A stretch of 64,000 nucleotides of DNA from Anisakis pegreffii (taxonomy: Eukaryota; Nematoda; Chromadorea; Rhabditida; Anisakidae), in the NCBI GenBank assembly GCA_035041965.1, contig JAPYMA010001478.1:148682-212681 (forward strand). The letters run 5' to 3'. The notes beneath the pieces were generated by a model. That model saw nothing but the letters and a program-made list of their open reading frames with translations. It did not search any database and was not told where the DNA came from. Position numbers and translations under genes: made by a program. Below, in pieces: positions 23,601 to 37,200 of the stretch. Position 1 is the stretch's first letter. Every line of letters starts with the position of its first letter.

Positions 23601-26600
23601 TCAAGATTTGTTAGTCTGTAGCAGGGTTTCTCATAGACGGGGAAATTACCCCCTTGAAGGTAAGTTGAGGGTGTCAGAGGGTAATGTAGCTGGAACACCA
23701 CTGTGATAGTGTTTTTTTTTTCACTTGGGTTGTCATCGTGTTTCGCTCATAGCATCACTGTTCTTTCTCCCCTCTTGTGAGTATCATTAGGTCATCTGCG
23801 CCTAAACGAAAGTCAGTTTAAAGTATTCAGAATTATTTCATAAGTTCCTCAATATATTGGCCGACATCGCCTTGTATGAGTAGCGGGGATTGATTGAGAG
23901 AAAGTAATATTTGGTGGAGTTGTTTTGTTATGATGAAATGCCTTTGTGATGGTGTTCTTTTCACTCGCTCTTCTTTATCTAAACGAAGCTCACTCATGGT
24001 AACCGTCTTCTTTATCCTACTTTCTAAGTATCTTTAGCTCTTTTTTACCGCTTGATGACTGCTTTTCGTTGTTAATTGCTGAGGTTCATATTGTTTCAGC
24101 AATTGATAAATAAAGTTCTAAAAGTACTTGTTTCGTTCCAGAAAATTAATTTTTTCCACACCGCTGACGAATTTCTAGGCCGGTTTTCGGTTTTCCTTTG
24201 ACGTTACGCGTAGAAGTAGTAAATTATTGTAACGGGAAGCGAGGGGGTAAGGACGGCCTATCAGACCATCGAAGGTTGTTAATGGAGCATCATAGCGTGA
24301 GAACCAGTGGTCTATCTATACTTTTGCTCAATCTCATAAATTTCTAATAGTTATCGGTTCTAGTATTCCTTTATTTCTAATAGTCATTTATCACTGATCT
24401 TATCTGTGAGTGTTTGAATATTCAAATGTATTTAAAAAATAATAGTTCAATAATAGTTCAGTTTCACTTTTTCATTATCATATAATGAAGTGCTTCTTGA
24501 AGGATATGGAAAACGCACTTGTGAATGTAAATCAGGCGAATTCGGAGGCACAGACCAATCTGAAATATTACGAGGAACAAATTAATGAATTACGTGCTGT
24601 GGTAGACGATGAACAAAGCCGACGTGAGCAATTCAGAGCCGATTTGATGTCTGCTGAAAAGAAACTCGCTGATGTAATGCGTGAAAAAGAAGGTGCAGCT
24701 AGCAAACTTATGCAGGTAAGTACGCTTGTGTTGCTCACGGCACCCACATTCATCCTAAAATTGTTGATAACGTTCAGTAACCTATCAATAATAATGACAT
24801 ATGCAAGTAGATGTTCAAGGATGAAAGTTAATCGTTCATTTATTTCGAAATTTTATAGCGAATCGACAAGATAATCTGCCTATGTCATCAATTATTATCA
24901 TCGAGTATTATCCTCATTGTGATGACTATCATTAGTTGAATATTCGTGCTCGTAATAATGCTTCATTTCCTTGTTTCTCAACAAACTTATTCATGAATTC
25001 TTCCATTTTGTTGTTCTCCTTCAGTTGAAGCGTATCGAGAAACAAGCCGAGTCTGAGCTCTATGAAGAACGATCGAAGCAAGAAGCACTTTCGGTCGAAA
25101 CTGAAGATTTGAGTTTAATAAAGAGGAAATTAGACGCTGAGACTACATTCATGAAGGTAAATGGCAATTTTCATCATTGCTTTATTGTGATATTGATGTA
25201 TCTAGCAATGGGTATTTATAACATTGGACGGTTTGGATTTGAAGCTGAAAGTTGAGAAATGGAAGTAATTCAAGTTTAAAAAATTTAGTTATTGACGAAA
25301 TGTGGTTATGAGAGTGTGAGGAAAGTTGAGTGATTGAACAGTAATGGGTGTATTCAGGCGGATCTCGATGAAGCTAACCAGGAGTTAAACGCGTGCGAGG
25401 AGCAATCAAAACAAATGCAGCAAGATGCATCCAGACTGTGTGAACAACTTTGCATTCAACAGAAAAACAGTGAAATGCTCGAAGGCCAACGGAAGGGTTT
25501 AGAGGCAAAATGCAAGGAGATTGTACTGAGAATGGACGAAGTCGAGGCACAGCGCTTGCGAGGCAGTCAGAAGCGCATCTCGAAACTGGAGGCTCGAATC
25601 AAGTCGTTGACACAAGAAACGGAAATGGAGAGAAGACGCTCGCAAGATCTGCTCAAGAAATGCTTTAAAGAAGATCGTAAGATTCAACAGTTGGAATTCG
25701 AGATGCAAGAAAACAAGAAACGTTCACAACAACTGCAACAGGTTGTCGAGAAGTTGCAAGCGAAGAGTCGAGCGCAAAAGAAACTTGCTGATGAGGCGGT
25801 CAGTTTGCACGTTTGACTCTTGGTCATTATCGTTGTTGATTATTCGATGAATGGAACCAATCTAGTGCAAAATTATTTGTCTTCCAAGCTTTTTGTTCTT
25901 TCTTATTTAGAAGTTGATTTCGATAACGAAAAAAGTTTCATTCTCTTCTCTAAGAACGATTCTGGTAGTCAGAAATGCAATTTTAAATGAACTTTTTGAC
26001 TCAATAAAACTTTATGTGTCCTACGTTCGTAAATATCATAAATTTCACTCAATCGTTCAATCCAAACCAATCATCCGCTCTCAATAGCTAGAGGATTCTG
26101 TCTTTGACTAAAAAACTGCTTCTCTACGATGACAGAAATAACTGATTATTTGTTTGGAATTAATAACTTTGATCGGTTAATCGATCGACCTTGTTGACCA
26201 AAGAAAGTAACTGCTATTGATGCTATAATGGGTTCAGTTTTGTGTGCGTGTTGTGCAGGTCTCATTAGTGAACTCAAAGGTTTTGACGGTTCCACTGGAT
26301 TATCGGGGTGCTAGAGCATTGTTAAACCTATGTAGTCCTAGTATTGGTTTACATTACGCCTTTGAAAATTTAAGTAGAACAACGTAAATTTTTGAAAATT
26401 TCATCGGGTATGTGTATAAAGTATTAATGTCAGTGTTAATGTTCAGGAGTTACTGGGAAACGCAAATCTGATGAAGTATCGTCAATTGAACGCAGCACTT
26501 GAGAGCGTTGAGCATCGTGCTTCGAACGCAGAAAATGGCCTTCAACGAATCCGTTCCAAGCAGCGAATCGTCGACACGACCACAACGAAGACTCTTAATC

Positions 26601-26689
26601 AAATTAAAAATTCACCCTCATTTGATAATCATTCGGTGCTATTTGCTGCAGAAGATGATGAAGAAAAACCTAGTCTGCATAACTTTTAG
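14646..26689 (+). CDS. Muscle myosin heavy chain, array copy 1 (MHC-1)
   Basis: Myosin II heavy chain: ATP-driven actin motor plus coiled-coil rod that assembles thick filaments. Exons: 14646-14714, 15065-15190, 15503-15643, 16199-16423, 16666-16897, 17142-17494, 17916-18176, 18899-19798, 20067-20174, 20589-22988, 23365-23439, 24503-24715, 25025-25156, 25358-25798, 26447-26689; 1972 residues. Visible parts: N-terminal SH3-like segment (exon 2), P-loop GESGAGKT (175-182), loop 1 (about 198-212), switch 1 NNNSSRF (about 237), switch 2 DIAGFEIFD (461-469), reactive cysteines in NQLTCNG and IRICRKG (near 699 and 709), light-chain-binding neck (exons 9-10), invariant Pro near 845, then rod. Most divergent motor of the four: loop 2 is [12 protein letters not shown], and Leu replaces the usual Phe just after switch 2 (DLNSFEQL). 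The 47-residue tail after RSK is acidic (EDDEE). Donor of exon 2 is weak (GTTACT). Orthology to unc-54 or a particular myo gene is not resolvable. Confidence 0.93.
18899..19180 (+). repeat. Segment nearly identical to the MHC-3 exon 8 start
   Basis: The first roughly 280 bases of exon 8 match 45636-45917 in MHC-3 almost base for base, including silent sites. MHC-2 and MHC-4 carry a visibly different version here (for example IQWKFID instead of IEWTFID). This is direct sequence similarity; a conversion tract between copies 1 and 3 is the inferred cause. Confidence 0.75.
23622..24309 (-). mobile_element. Non-autonomous hAT-like element in MHC-1 intron 11
   Basis: About 688 bases bounded by imperfect terminal inverted repeats, CAGGGTTTCTCA at the left and TGAGAACCAGTG at the right. 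The CAGxGGTTCTCA end is typical of hAT (Charlie-like) transposons. Flanks GTCTGTAG and GTCTATCT are a degraded candidate 8-base target duplication (5 of 8 match). About 70 bases at each end match the element in MHC-2 intron 5, in inverted orientation (CTCCATTA and AAATTACC blocks). No transposase reading frame is present, so it would need an enzyme from elsewhere. It makes this 1063-base intron the longest of the gene. Confidence 0.6.
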
Positions 26690-26710
26690 TCTGTCATTTA
26701 GTTGTCTCGA

Positions 26711-26716
26711 AATAAA
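26711..26716 (+). terminator. Candidate poly(A) signal of MHC-1
   Basis: AATAAA 22 bases after the TAG stop, implying a very short 3' UTR. A second AATAAA lies at 26855-26860 and is an [11 protein letters not shown]. Confidence 0.5.
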
Positions 26717-28285
26717 ACCGAAGTGAATGTTATTATTGTTAGTGCTAATGTGTAACAAGTAACGAATAACTTGATAGTGCCTCTTATGCGAAGAAGTAAA
26801 AAAAAATTTGATAACACTTTTAAAATGTCACTCAACAAGCTCTCAACGCCACTGAATAAACGTTTTTTGATGTGCCTTGTCAATGTGTTTTTGCGTGGCA
26901 ATGAGCAAAGTTGTTCACACTGAATGCTCTCAAAATAAGTGTCTATTCTAAGAGAAAAATCGAATGATTTGTGCATTGATCGCGTCGATATTCGTCAGAA
27001 ATGTTTTTCATGTAACACTTCACAAATTTCTTCACACACTTTCAGTGCCCTTCAATTATGAACAAACAAAAGTTGAAACTCAAGAATCGACATACACCGA
27101 AAATCAATACGGCTTTATTGTTCGATGTAAATGAGTTGGATACGTGATAAGTTTGGTAATGGAGAGCTTCATTCTTCAATAACTTCAGCAAAAAAAACCC
27201 GTTTGCAAAACTCATTTCGAAAGTGAAAATTAAGACGATAGGCAAAATATGGTTGGTGATCAATTCTCGATTTTCATAAGGTGCTTAGCAGAAATTCAGG
27301 CCAACTGAGTCGAGTGGATGCGAACTCTCTTGATTCATCTAGTAATTACCAATTCAGAGATGTTTTCAGGACGTCTAGAATAGAAAAGAGGACTTATGCA
27401 ACAAGATGAGCTGTTACTTCCATCGATTGAATGTTGCTTCCTTGATTGATTATCATGAGATGAATACGTCATAGGAGATAGTAAGGATAATGTGATGAAA
27501 TGGGCAGACATGCGATTGTATTGAGAATGCAAAGGTGACGAAAGACAACTTTGCATAGTTTGCAAAAATCGTTGGATTTCATAAAATATAGTGCTCGACA
27601 TCCCCAGAGCAGTAAATTAGAGAGGAATGGAAACATTTTGAATGAGGAAAGGAAACTGTGCCTTTTAAGAAAAGTAGTGCTGTTTTGTGTTTTAGGGTTC
27701 GGTTCTGAGTGGAAACTATTCATGCGGGGATAGATGGGTAAGCGAATAGATAAACGAACTGAATGAATCATCCTAAATGAAGAAACCGTTGACAAAATTC
27801 ATGACGAGAAATGATAATACGAAATTTGTAAGTGAACTCGATTTTACGAACATTCATCAAATATCATGTGCTTACAAAGTCATTGAGAAAGACAGTGCAA
27901 TAACAAGTGGATGTATCTCACAATCCGTTTGTAGCTATGCAGCAGTATGTAACCGAAGTAAAGCTTAATAAAAGTTCTGATGTGCTTCTTCAACAAGAAT
28001 GATGAGAATAACATCGGTAAGTTGTTAGTGGGGAACATCAAAAATTTTTTTTTCATATTTACTTAAATTTTTACATTCTATTTGTCATACGAAACGAGAT
28101 GAATGAATCAAAACAACTCTTAAGAAGCTGAATAAAATCAAAATCAATCCCATCCAATTCAATCCCTTTATATTCAACGTTTTCGTTCACAGCATCATTG
28201 TTGCATCTGAACGTCTCTCTCAACGAACCTCAACTATTATACATTTGATACCAAGTCATCAGACCTTCACTGAATATCGGTGAAT
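26717..28285. other. Spacer between MHC-1 and MHC-2
   Basis: About 1.6 kb without a convincing gene on either strand. It holds the 3' end of MHC-1 and the promoter of MHC-2. I did not recognise a TATA box close to the MHC-2 start or a repeat shared with the other spacers. Confidence 0.5.
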
Positions 28286-31200
28286 ATGTCACTTGATTGC
28301 GAAAGCGATCCAGGATGGCAGTACCTCAGACTGAGTCGGGAACAAATAGCTAAGGTAAGTTATGTTTTGGTCGAAAATTTGTCAAATTGCAGATGTGAAC
28401 CGAATAAAATAACTTGCGATGCGGATTTGACTTGTCTATATTCGAATGATCGGTATTAATGAGGGTAATTATAATATAATGAATAGCATTCAAAACATCT
28501 TCTAATTGTAGATTTGAGTTGATAGTTCTGTTCCTTCAATTAAACTTGTGTATGTTGAGAGGAGATTAATCAAACTGGATTTTGGTACTGTAACCTCCTG
28601 TACGGCACTGCTCAATGTTGACTGGCCTAGTGGGCCAGAGCCGTTCTGAAGGGCTGCCTCAAACTTTTGAGAGCGATCATAAAGAGAATTTCTTCGACCG
28701 CTCCAAAGCAAAATGAGTTACAATGACCCTTTGAGTGCATAAGGATATCCCGGATTTCAAGGTTATCTTTAGATATCTTCAACGCGCACACTCTATTTAT
28801 TGTAGGATCAGGCAGCTCCATACGATTCCAAAAAAGATGTGTGGATTCCGGATAAAGCAGAAGGATATATTGCTGCACAGATTGTTTCGACAAAGGGAGA
28901 TCAAGTGGTCGTACAAACGGGTGATGGCAATGAGGTACGTAGCCTATTGGCAAATTCCATGTTACGTTTGGCTGCTCGTTTATTTACATTCACACTTTTT
29001 TACTGACATGATAGGCAATTATGAGAAGCTAAATCTCTGACTCGTTCCACGAGATATCACGTTTCCTCGAATGTTCTCCTCCTGAGCGGAATTTCTAAGG
29101 AAATTCTTCCTTCCCCCCCCAAAAAAAAATTGGTCTTGATGAGTTACTTCTTGAAGGCATGAATTCAGAATAATACGTCAAGTGGTTTTCGGAAGGTTAT
29201 TGAGAGCTTCAAAAAGCAGAGATTAAATGCACCTTTAGCCCAATTCATGAATTTTCGATCAGCTCATTTACTGTAATATGCAAGTGAAGGTAATTCAAAT
29301 GTCACTTGCGTTCTATTAAGCGATGAGACCGAAAGTGTATTGGAACGAAAGATGCAGTTTTATGGTTAAAAATCTATATTAAACTGTTCGCGAGTAAAAT
29401 GCTTTCAGAAGACACTGAAAAAGGATTTTTGTACCCAAATGAACCCACCGAAATTCGAAAAGACCGAAGATATGTCGAATCTAACCTTCCTCAATGACGC
29501 ATCCGTTCTGCACAATCTTCGAGCGCGTTATGCAGCTATGCTCATCTATGTGCGTAATTCATTGCTTGATTTATTGCTCTCTTTCAATTTTTCATTGTTT
29601 GAACAAGAGTACGGCAAGAGTTGTTTCATTGAATTGTGATCGTACACATCCGATGATGTCAAGTGGCATCATTATATTTGAAAACACCGAAAATAGCCAT
29701 CTTCATTGTCAGATTATGAACACATTCAGTGTGCACTAATAACAGTGCAGAACAACACCGAGAAATGAAGTATTTATTACATCTCACCGACAGAATATTA
29801 GTGAAAAACCTAACGAATGATGTCGCATTATCGTTTGCAGACATACTCGGGTTTATTTTGTGTTGTCATTAATCCGTATAAACGCCTACCGATCTATACG
29901 GATTCCGTTGCGCATATGTATATGGGTAAACGACGAACTGAGATGCCGCCTCATCTGTTCGCAGTATCTGATGAAGCGTATCGTAATATGCTACAAAATC
30001 ATGAGAATCAATCCATGCTTATCACTGGCGAATCTGGTGCTGGAAAGACTGAGAACACTAAAAAGGTACCAATGGAGATGAATTTGAACAGAATATGTCT
30101 TTCCCTTACCAAAAGATTTCTTCACAGTAAGATAGAGGAGCATTGTTAATGTGAAGACTAAAACATTAGTTTTTGCATTCAGATATAGTAGAAAATAAGT
30201 GTTGTTAGGTGTTGCGGAAAGAACTAGAAGTAAATGAAAAGATTGGTACACACTCGGTTCACTGAGAAGTACTCAATATTCTTTGTGTGTTCTTAGAGTG
30301 AGTAAATGAGAGCTATTGTATGAGAGTAGGTTCATAGAATAAATTCGTTGACAATAAAGCATTCTTGAAGGTGATAGCGTACTTTGCATCAGTGGGCGCA
30401 AGTCAGCAAGGTCTATTGCCAAACAGTGAATCAGAAAGCAAAAAGAAGGTAACACTAGAAGATCAAATTGTACAAACAAATCCAGTGCTTGAAGCATTCG
30501 GTAACGCGCGAACAGTCAGAAATAATAATTCATCACGATTCGGAAAATTCATTCGAATTCATTTCTCGAAACACGGCAAAGTTGCTTCATGCGATATTGA
30601 ACATTGTAAGTTGTTTGGATTCCGTAAGTAACCTCTAAAATGCTTTCATTTCATTTGTTGTTGAGTACCTTTGAGAAAACGGTGAATACTGTTCAATGAG
30701 TCAACCAACATAAAATCGAATTGGGTTGATGTAGAACAGTGGTTCTCACGTTCAGGTGCTCCATTACCCCTTTGATGAAATGGCAGGCCTCCGTTATCCC
30801 TCCCCCCACTCCCCTATCGAATATGGAAATCGCACATGTTATGTTCAGATGACCGTTTAATCTTATTAGCAAGTCCATGGTGGTAATCGGCATCGCTGGG
30901 TCTTCTCGTAGACCGTTGTGATCCTCATACTGCAATCGACTATGACTGCATGAAAAGCCATTGTCTATGACACACTCACTTCAAAGTAATTTAAATGGAT
31001 TCTCATTCTTTTCAGACGTGTTGTATTCACTCTCATAGCTATTACATGCGAATATCGTTCTCTTGATGAGTTTCTCTCATTCATTTCGTCTCATTTCACT
31101 TCACAGTTTGAATTAGTTTCTTATTCTGTATCATATACTATTTACTAGATACGTTAACGAGTGTTGACAGCCGAAATCAACAATACAGCAATAGAATATT

Positions 31201-34200
31201 ATTGCTCAACAACGTTCAACAGTCAAACGATCAATTATAGAGTGTATTTGATAGAATGAGAATTTGACTTTAATTGTTAAGTGAAATGAATGAGAAATTA
31301 GCAGGAGAGAACACTTTTGTTGATAAAAGCTATGAGAGTAATTATAGCAGAAAGGAAAAGAATGAGAACCCTGTTAGGAACGGACCAGCCAATGATAACC
31401 AGAAAATAGGAGAATGCCGCATCAATTAACCGCATTTACATATCCAAGTTAAGAAGCACCATCACAGTGACGTTCTTCCATAGCTTAACAGCTGCACGAA
31501 ATACTAATTGCCCGACCCCCTCCATTACCCGTTCACAAATCCAAATTACCCAAAATTGGTAATTTCACCCCTATGAGAACCACTGATACAGAATGTGAAA
31601 TCTATTCGTCCTGGAATGGATTGCTGACAAATGAATGGCTTTCAGATTTGCTGGAGAAATCGCGTGTAATCCGACAAGCGCCAGGCGAGCGATGCTACCA
31701 TATCTTTTATCAGATGACATCAGACTTCAAACCAGAACTGAAACCAGCTCTTCTATTGGACAAGCCATTACGTGAATATTGGTTTGTTGCCCAAGCCGAA
31801 CTTACAGTAGATGGGATGAACGATACTGAAGAGTTTAAACTGACTGATGAGGCATTCGATATTCTACATTTCACTGAAGAAGAAAAAATGAATTGTTACA
31901 AGTTGATGTCTGCGCATATGCATATTGGCAATATGAAATTCAAGCAACGTCCACGAGAGGAACAAGCTGAACCCGACGGCACTGATGAAGCCGAAAAGGT
32001 TTGTGTTCTATGATTCAATTGGGTGAAAACTGATTTTGAGTTTAGACAGTGAGAATGGGTATTTGAAGGGACTCTGTGAAAAGTAACTTTTGTCCTTTCC
32101 TCTCTAACAAATATGCAGATAATCATCCGTCTTTATTTGGGATCATTTCAACTGTTACTGTTTCCAACAATACATGAACCTTCCCAAACATCCACATACA
32201 CAAGATCAGATGGGTTTATGAAATATTGAATCAAGAAAAAGGAATTTTTCGCTGAACGAAAGTATTCTTTTGTAGCGATAACTTCCTCCTCTGAATTAAA
32301 ACTTGCAACTGAATTAAAATGTGATTTTACATGATGCCCATTTCCTACAAATTTCGGATAAGCAGTATAAGAATTACTAAAAATCGTCAGCGCCTATCTC
32401 GTCAGCAAACAATTTCGAGCTCATGATTCCACTGCAAACGGAGTGATAAAATTTCAGGCAGCAGCAATGTACGGCGTCGATACAGATGAACTTCTTAAGG
32501 CATTTACACACCCCAGAGTGAAGGTTGGCACAGAATGGGTTAATAAGGGTCAGAACGTGGAACAAGTCAACTGGGCAGTTGGTGCGATGGGCAAAGCTAT
32601 ATACGCACGCGTTTTTAACTGGCTGGTTCAAAAATGTAATCAGACACTCGATCAGAAAGGAATTCGACGCGATTTTTTCATTGGTGTTTTGGACATTGCC
32701 GGATTCGAGATTTTTGATGTTAGTAAAAGTGATCATTAGTTAATTTCACAGAATGACTAAAAGAAGATGGTTTTTAGTCGCATGAATTTTTTATAGTCAT
32801 GACGAGGTGCATATGAAGAGAAAGGTCTTCTTCATTCTAGACACTGATATAAATCAACAATCCCATCCTTCAAATGACTTAAATTTCAGTTCAATTCGTT
32901 TGAGCAACTTTGGATCAATTTTGTTAACGAGAAATTGCAACAGTTCTTCAATCATCACATGTTTGTACTGGAACAGGAAGAGTATGCGAGAGAAGGAATC
33001 CAGTGGAAATTCATTGATTTCGGTTTGGATCTTCAAGCTTGCATTGAGCTGATTGAGAAACCGATGGGTATTCTTGCGATGCTTGATGAAGAGTGCATTG
33101 TGCCGAAGGCTACTGACATGACACTGGCTCAGAAACTCAATGAACAACATCTCGGTAAACATCCGAATTTCGAAAAACCAAAACCACCAAAGGGTAAACA
33201 AGCTGAGGCACACTTCGCAATGCGTCACTACGCTGGACTGGTCAGATACAACGTGACAAATTGGCTTGAAAAGAATAAGGACCCTCTTAACGATACTGTA
33301 GCCGCATGCTTGAAAGTATCACAAGGGAATACCCTTCTGAATGAGATATGGTCCGACTATGTAACACAGGAAGAAGCATCAAAGGCATCCAAATCCGGTG
33401 GTCATCGTAAAGGCAAATCCGGTTCATTTATGACCGTATCGATGCTCTACCGCGAATCTCTCAACAACCTCATGTCAATGCTCTACTCCACTCATCCACA
33501 CTTCATTCGATGCATTATTCCCAATGAAAAGAAGAAATCAGGTCTTTTGGATGCTGCACTCGTCCTCAATCAACTCACCTGTAACGGTGTACTGGAAGGG
33601 ATTCGTATCTGCCGTAAAGGATTCCCAAATCGTTTACCACATCCAGACTTCGTCGAACGCTATGCACTGCTATGTGCAGACGAGTCAACCTCAAGTCCAG
33701 ATCCAAAGGAATGCGTCAATAAAATGCTCGAGAAACTGATTTCAGAAGGTTCGATGAACGAGAATATGTTCAAAGTCGGACTTACAAAGGTATTATTTTG
33801 CATATTGAATCACCAAACGAAAGTAAAAGAAAATGCATTTTTTAATACAAATGACTATACAAATGTTCACATTGGTCACAGATGAATCGATGACCGATAT
33901 GATAATGCTGAACTAATGTGACACAATAAAATCGTCTTTGCATATTATGACAGATGAATCAATTTTCGAAAGCGACTTCAGGTTTTCTTCAAAGCTGGTG
34001 TTTTGGCACATCTTGAAGACCTTCGTGATATGCGCTTAGCCCAACTCATCGCAGGATTCCAAGCTGAAATTCGTCATTATTGTAAACAAGTAGGTTTCAA
34101 ATTTTTGACATACATATCCAATAAGAACAAACGATAACACATGACAAGTAACAAGTAGTGAAATACACAAAACGAATGATTCCGAACTAGTGAACTGATT

Positions 34201-37200
34201 AACGATTGGAGAATGAAACGATACGATGAACTCATTGATTCAGCCGAATTCATTCAATCCTTGATAACGACAACTGCGAAAAATTGCGATTGAATGTGCC
34301 ATTGCGTCGGGTTAGCAAAAAATTGAACTATTCGGTGTGTTCGAAATTCAAGCGCCGACTCAACATGATTATCATACATCGCGTTGAGAGCATGCAGAAA
34401 ATCACTGGCTTCAAATTAATCTCATCAGCTTGTCGTGCTCATGCTCTGGCTTGGGCCTGACGCTCACGCTCAAAGTGGGCTGAAATGGCCCGGAATTTTA
34501 CAGGTTGCCGCGGTTTTCTTCTTGCAGCATTTCAGATATGATGGATGGGTCTGTTTTTTACGCCTGACTGATCTGATGACACATGTATCCGTTTTGTGTA
34601 TATCAGAGCAGTGATAGATGTACGCAGGCATAAGATGAGCTATTGATAAATGTTATGTTTCAGATTGATTTGAAGGAACGTCGCGAGAAATTGGCAGCAA
34701 CAATAGTGATTCAAACGAATGTTTCGGATTGGGCAAACCTAATGAGATGGCCATGGCTTTCACTCTTCATCAACACAATGCCGATTGTGAGAGCAAGTAA
34801 ACTGGAGGAGGTGATGGAACAAGTTAAAGTAGACATTAGCAGTTTTGAACAGAAAATAACGCTGAAGAATCGGGAGCGAGAAGAATTAGAAGAGCAACTT
34901 CGGATGGTTTTGGCTCAAAAGAACGCTATCATTGATGAAATCAAGAGCTCAAAGTCTGGCAATACAGAACTTGAAGATCAAATTGACCATTTGACAACAC
35001 ATAACACACAACTGGAAACTGACATAGACAGTATGACGGCGGAATTGAGAAATGAAGAAGAACGAACAGAGAAAGAGAAGATGAATGTGAAGAAGCTAGA
35101 GGAATTCATCGAAGGCATACGAAAAAGTCTACAAGACGCTGAACTTGGAAAACGAAAATCAGCGGCGGAAAAAACGGCAAAGGACAATCAAATGCATTCG
35201 CTACGTGAGGAAATTGCTCAGCAAGAAACACAAATTTTAAAACTTCAAAAGGAACGAAAGGCACAAAATGAACGAATGACTAAACTAAAAGAGGATTTGA
35301 GAGAACGCGAGCAAAGGAATGAAAACAACGCAAAAATGTTCAAAAAACTTGAGCAATCAACAAATGAGCTTGAAGATGAAGTGCAAACGGAGAAACGACG
35401 TCGTTCGGACAGTGAAAAAGAGAAGCGAAAAGTTGAAGGTGATGTGCGCATTGAACGAGAACGCATCGACGAGATCGAGCAAGAACACAAGGATTTGGAG
35501 TCGAGAAGTAAGCGAAAAGAAGCAGAGTTGCACTCTTTGAGTGCACAACTGGAACAGGAACAAGCCGCATTGGCGCGTTTAGCGAAACAGTGTAAAGAAT
35601 GTGAGGCTAAAGCTGAGGCACTCGAGGAGGAACGAGACGCTGAGTGTGCGGCTCGAAACCGAGCCGAACGAGGTCGATCGGATGCGCATCGAGAGTTGAG
35701 TGAGTTGAACGATCGTCTGGACGAGGAACGCGGCGTGACAGCGCGACAGATTGAGATTGGGAAACGTCAAGAGGCTGAGATTGCAAAACTGAGACGCGAA
35801 CTGGACGAGATGAAGGTCAGGGAGTATTCGCAGCTGAACGCATTGAATAAGAAAAATACGGACGGAATCGCAGAGTTGAACGATCAAATCGCTGAAATGA
35901 AACGACAAAAGGCGAAAATTGATAAGGAAAAGGCCAGTCTGACGAGTCAAGTCGAGATGGCAATGTCACACTGCGATGCGCAGACAAAACTTCGTGCTGA
36001 TGTTGAGCGTCGTCGCAAAGAACTTGAAGTAACTTTAGCGGATTTGACACAACACTTCGATGAGCAATCGGCGAAACTCCAAGACTCAACAGCGATCAGA
36101 AATCGTACGTCGTCAACGAATGACGAGTTGAAGAGTCGTATTGAGGAGCTGCAAGCAGAGATTGATGCGATCACCGGCTTGAAGACACAAATCACCCATC
36201 AGCTGGACGAAACAAGACAATTGGTAGCTGAAGAGAATTCAGAAAAGAAACGACTTGACACATTGGTTAAGAGTCTTCGGATTGAAAGTGAACACACGAA
36301 TGCATCGTTACAGGACGAGATAGCCGCTCGAGACGAGCTAGAAGCACAATTGAACAAAGCGCTTGCAGAAGTACAGCAACTGAAGGGACGATTCGAAAGT
36401 GCTGATTTGCTGGATGAGAATGTCATCGAGAAGCAAAAAATGATGACATGTTCAGCGATAAAAGAAATCGAGATGAAGCTGGACACGAGTAATGCCAAAA
36501 TAACGACACTTCAGAAGGAAAAGGATCGATTGAGTGAAGAAGTGAACGATATTAACGGTGAAGTGGAGCGATTGAGCAGTTATATAAGCCAATTGAATAA
36601 GAAAGAGAAAAGTTTCAACGAAACGATTGGCGAATGGAAAAAACGTGTTGATGATGCCAGTAACGAATTGGATTCAGCACAACGCGAATGCAGACTGTGC
36701 ACATCGGATCTCTTCAAGGAACGTACTGTTAACGATAATCTCACCATGCAAATGGAGGGTTTGAAATATGAAAATGCAAATTTGGATAAGCAATTAAAAG
36801 AGCTGCGTGTTCAGTTCGAGAACGGTGGTAAGAGCATAAATGAGAAGCAAAAACTGATGAAAAGCTTCGAGTTGGAGAAAGAGGAACTGCAACGTTTGGT
36901 TGACGAAACTGAGGCAGCCGCCGAAAGTGAACAAAATAAAGTTTCCAGATTCCAAACAGAAATCAAAGAGATTCGAGCAAATATCAGCAAGAAACTGAAA
37001 GAGAAAGAGGAAGAATTTGAGAATGTTCGCAAAAATTATCAGATTTCATTGGAATCCATTCAGGTGGAGTGTGTTTTGGTGTTGTTCTCTTTGATCTGGT
37101 GTGGTATTAGTTGATGGGAGAATTTCTCATTGTCCACTTTGATATCAGTTCTGAAAAGTGACCGTTGCAAATGCCCCGAAATAGTGAGGAAAGAATGAGA

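Noticed and set aside
32377..33228. Minus-strand open frames opposite motor exons 7 and 8, repeated in each MHC copy
   Set aside because: They recur only because the sense exons are conserved; no start context or homology supports them.
34430..34530. Locally GC-richer patch in MHC-2 intron 9
   Set aside because: No inverted repeat, reading frame or second copy in the window; may be a repeat fragment but cannot be shown.
34978..36498. Long open frames on the minus strand opposite rod exons (also 20636-22600, 47677-49464, 59545-61700)
   Set aside because: They are mirror frames of the coiled-coil rod, whose codon bias suppresses stops on the other strand. They lack splice signals and family resemblance.
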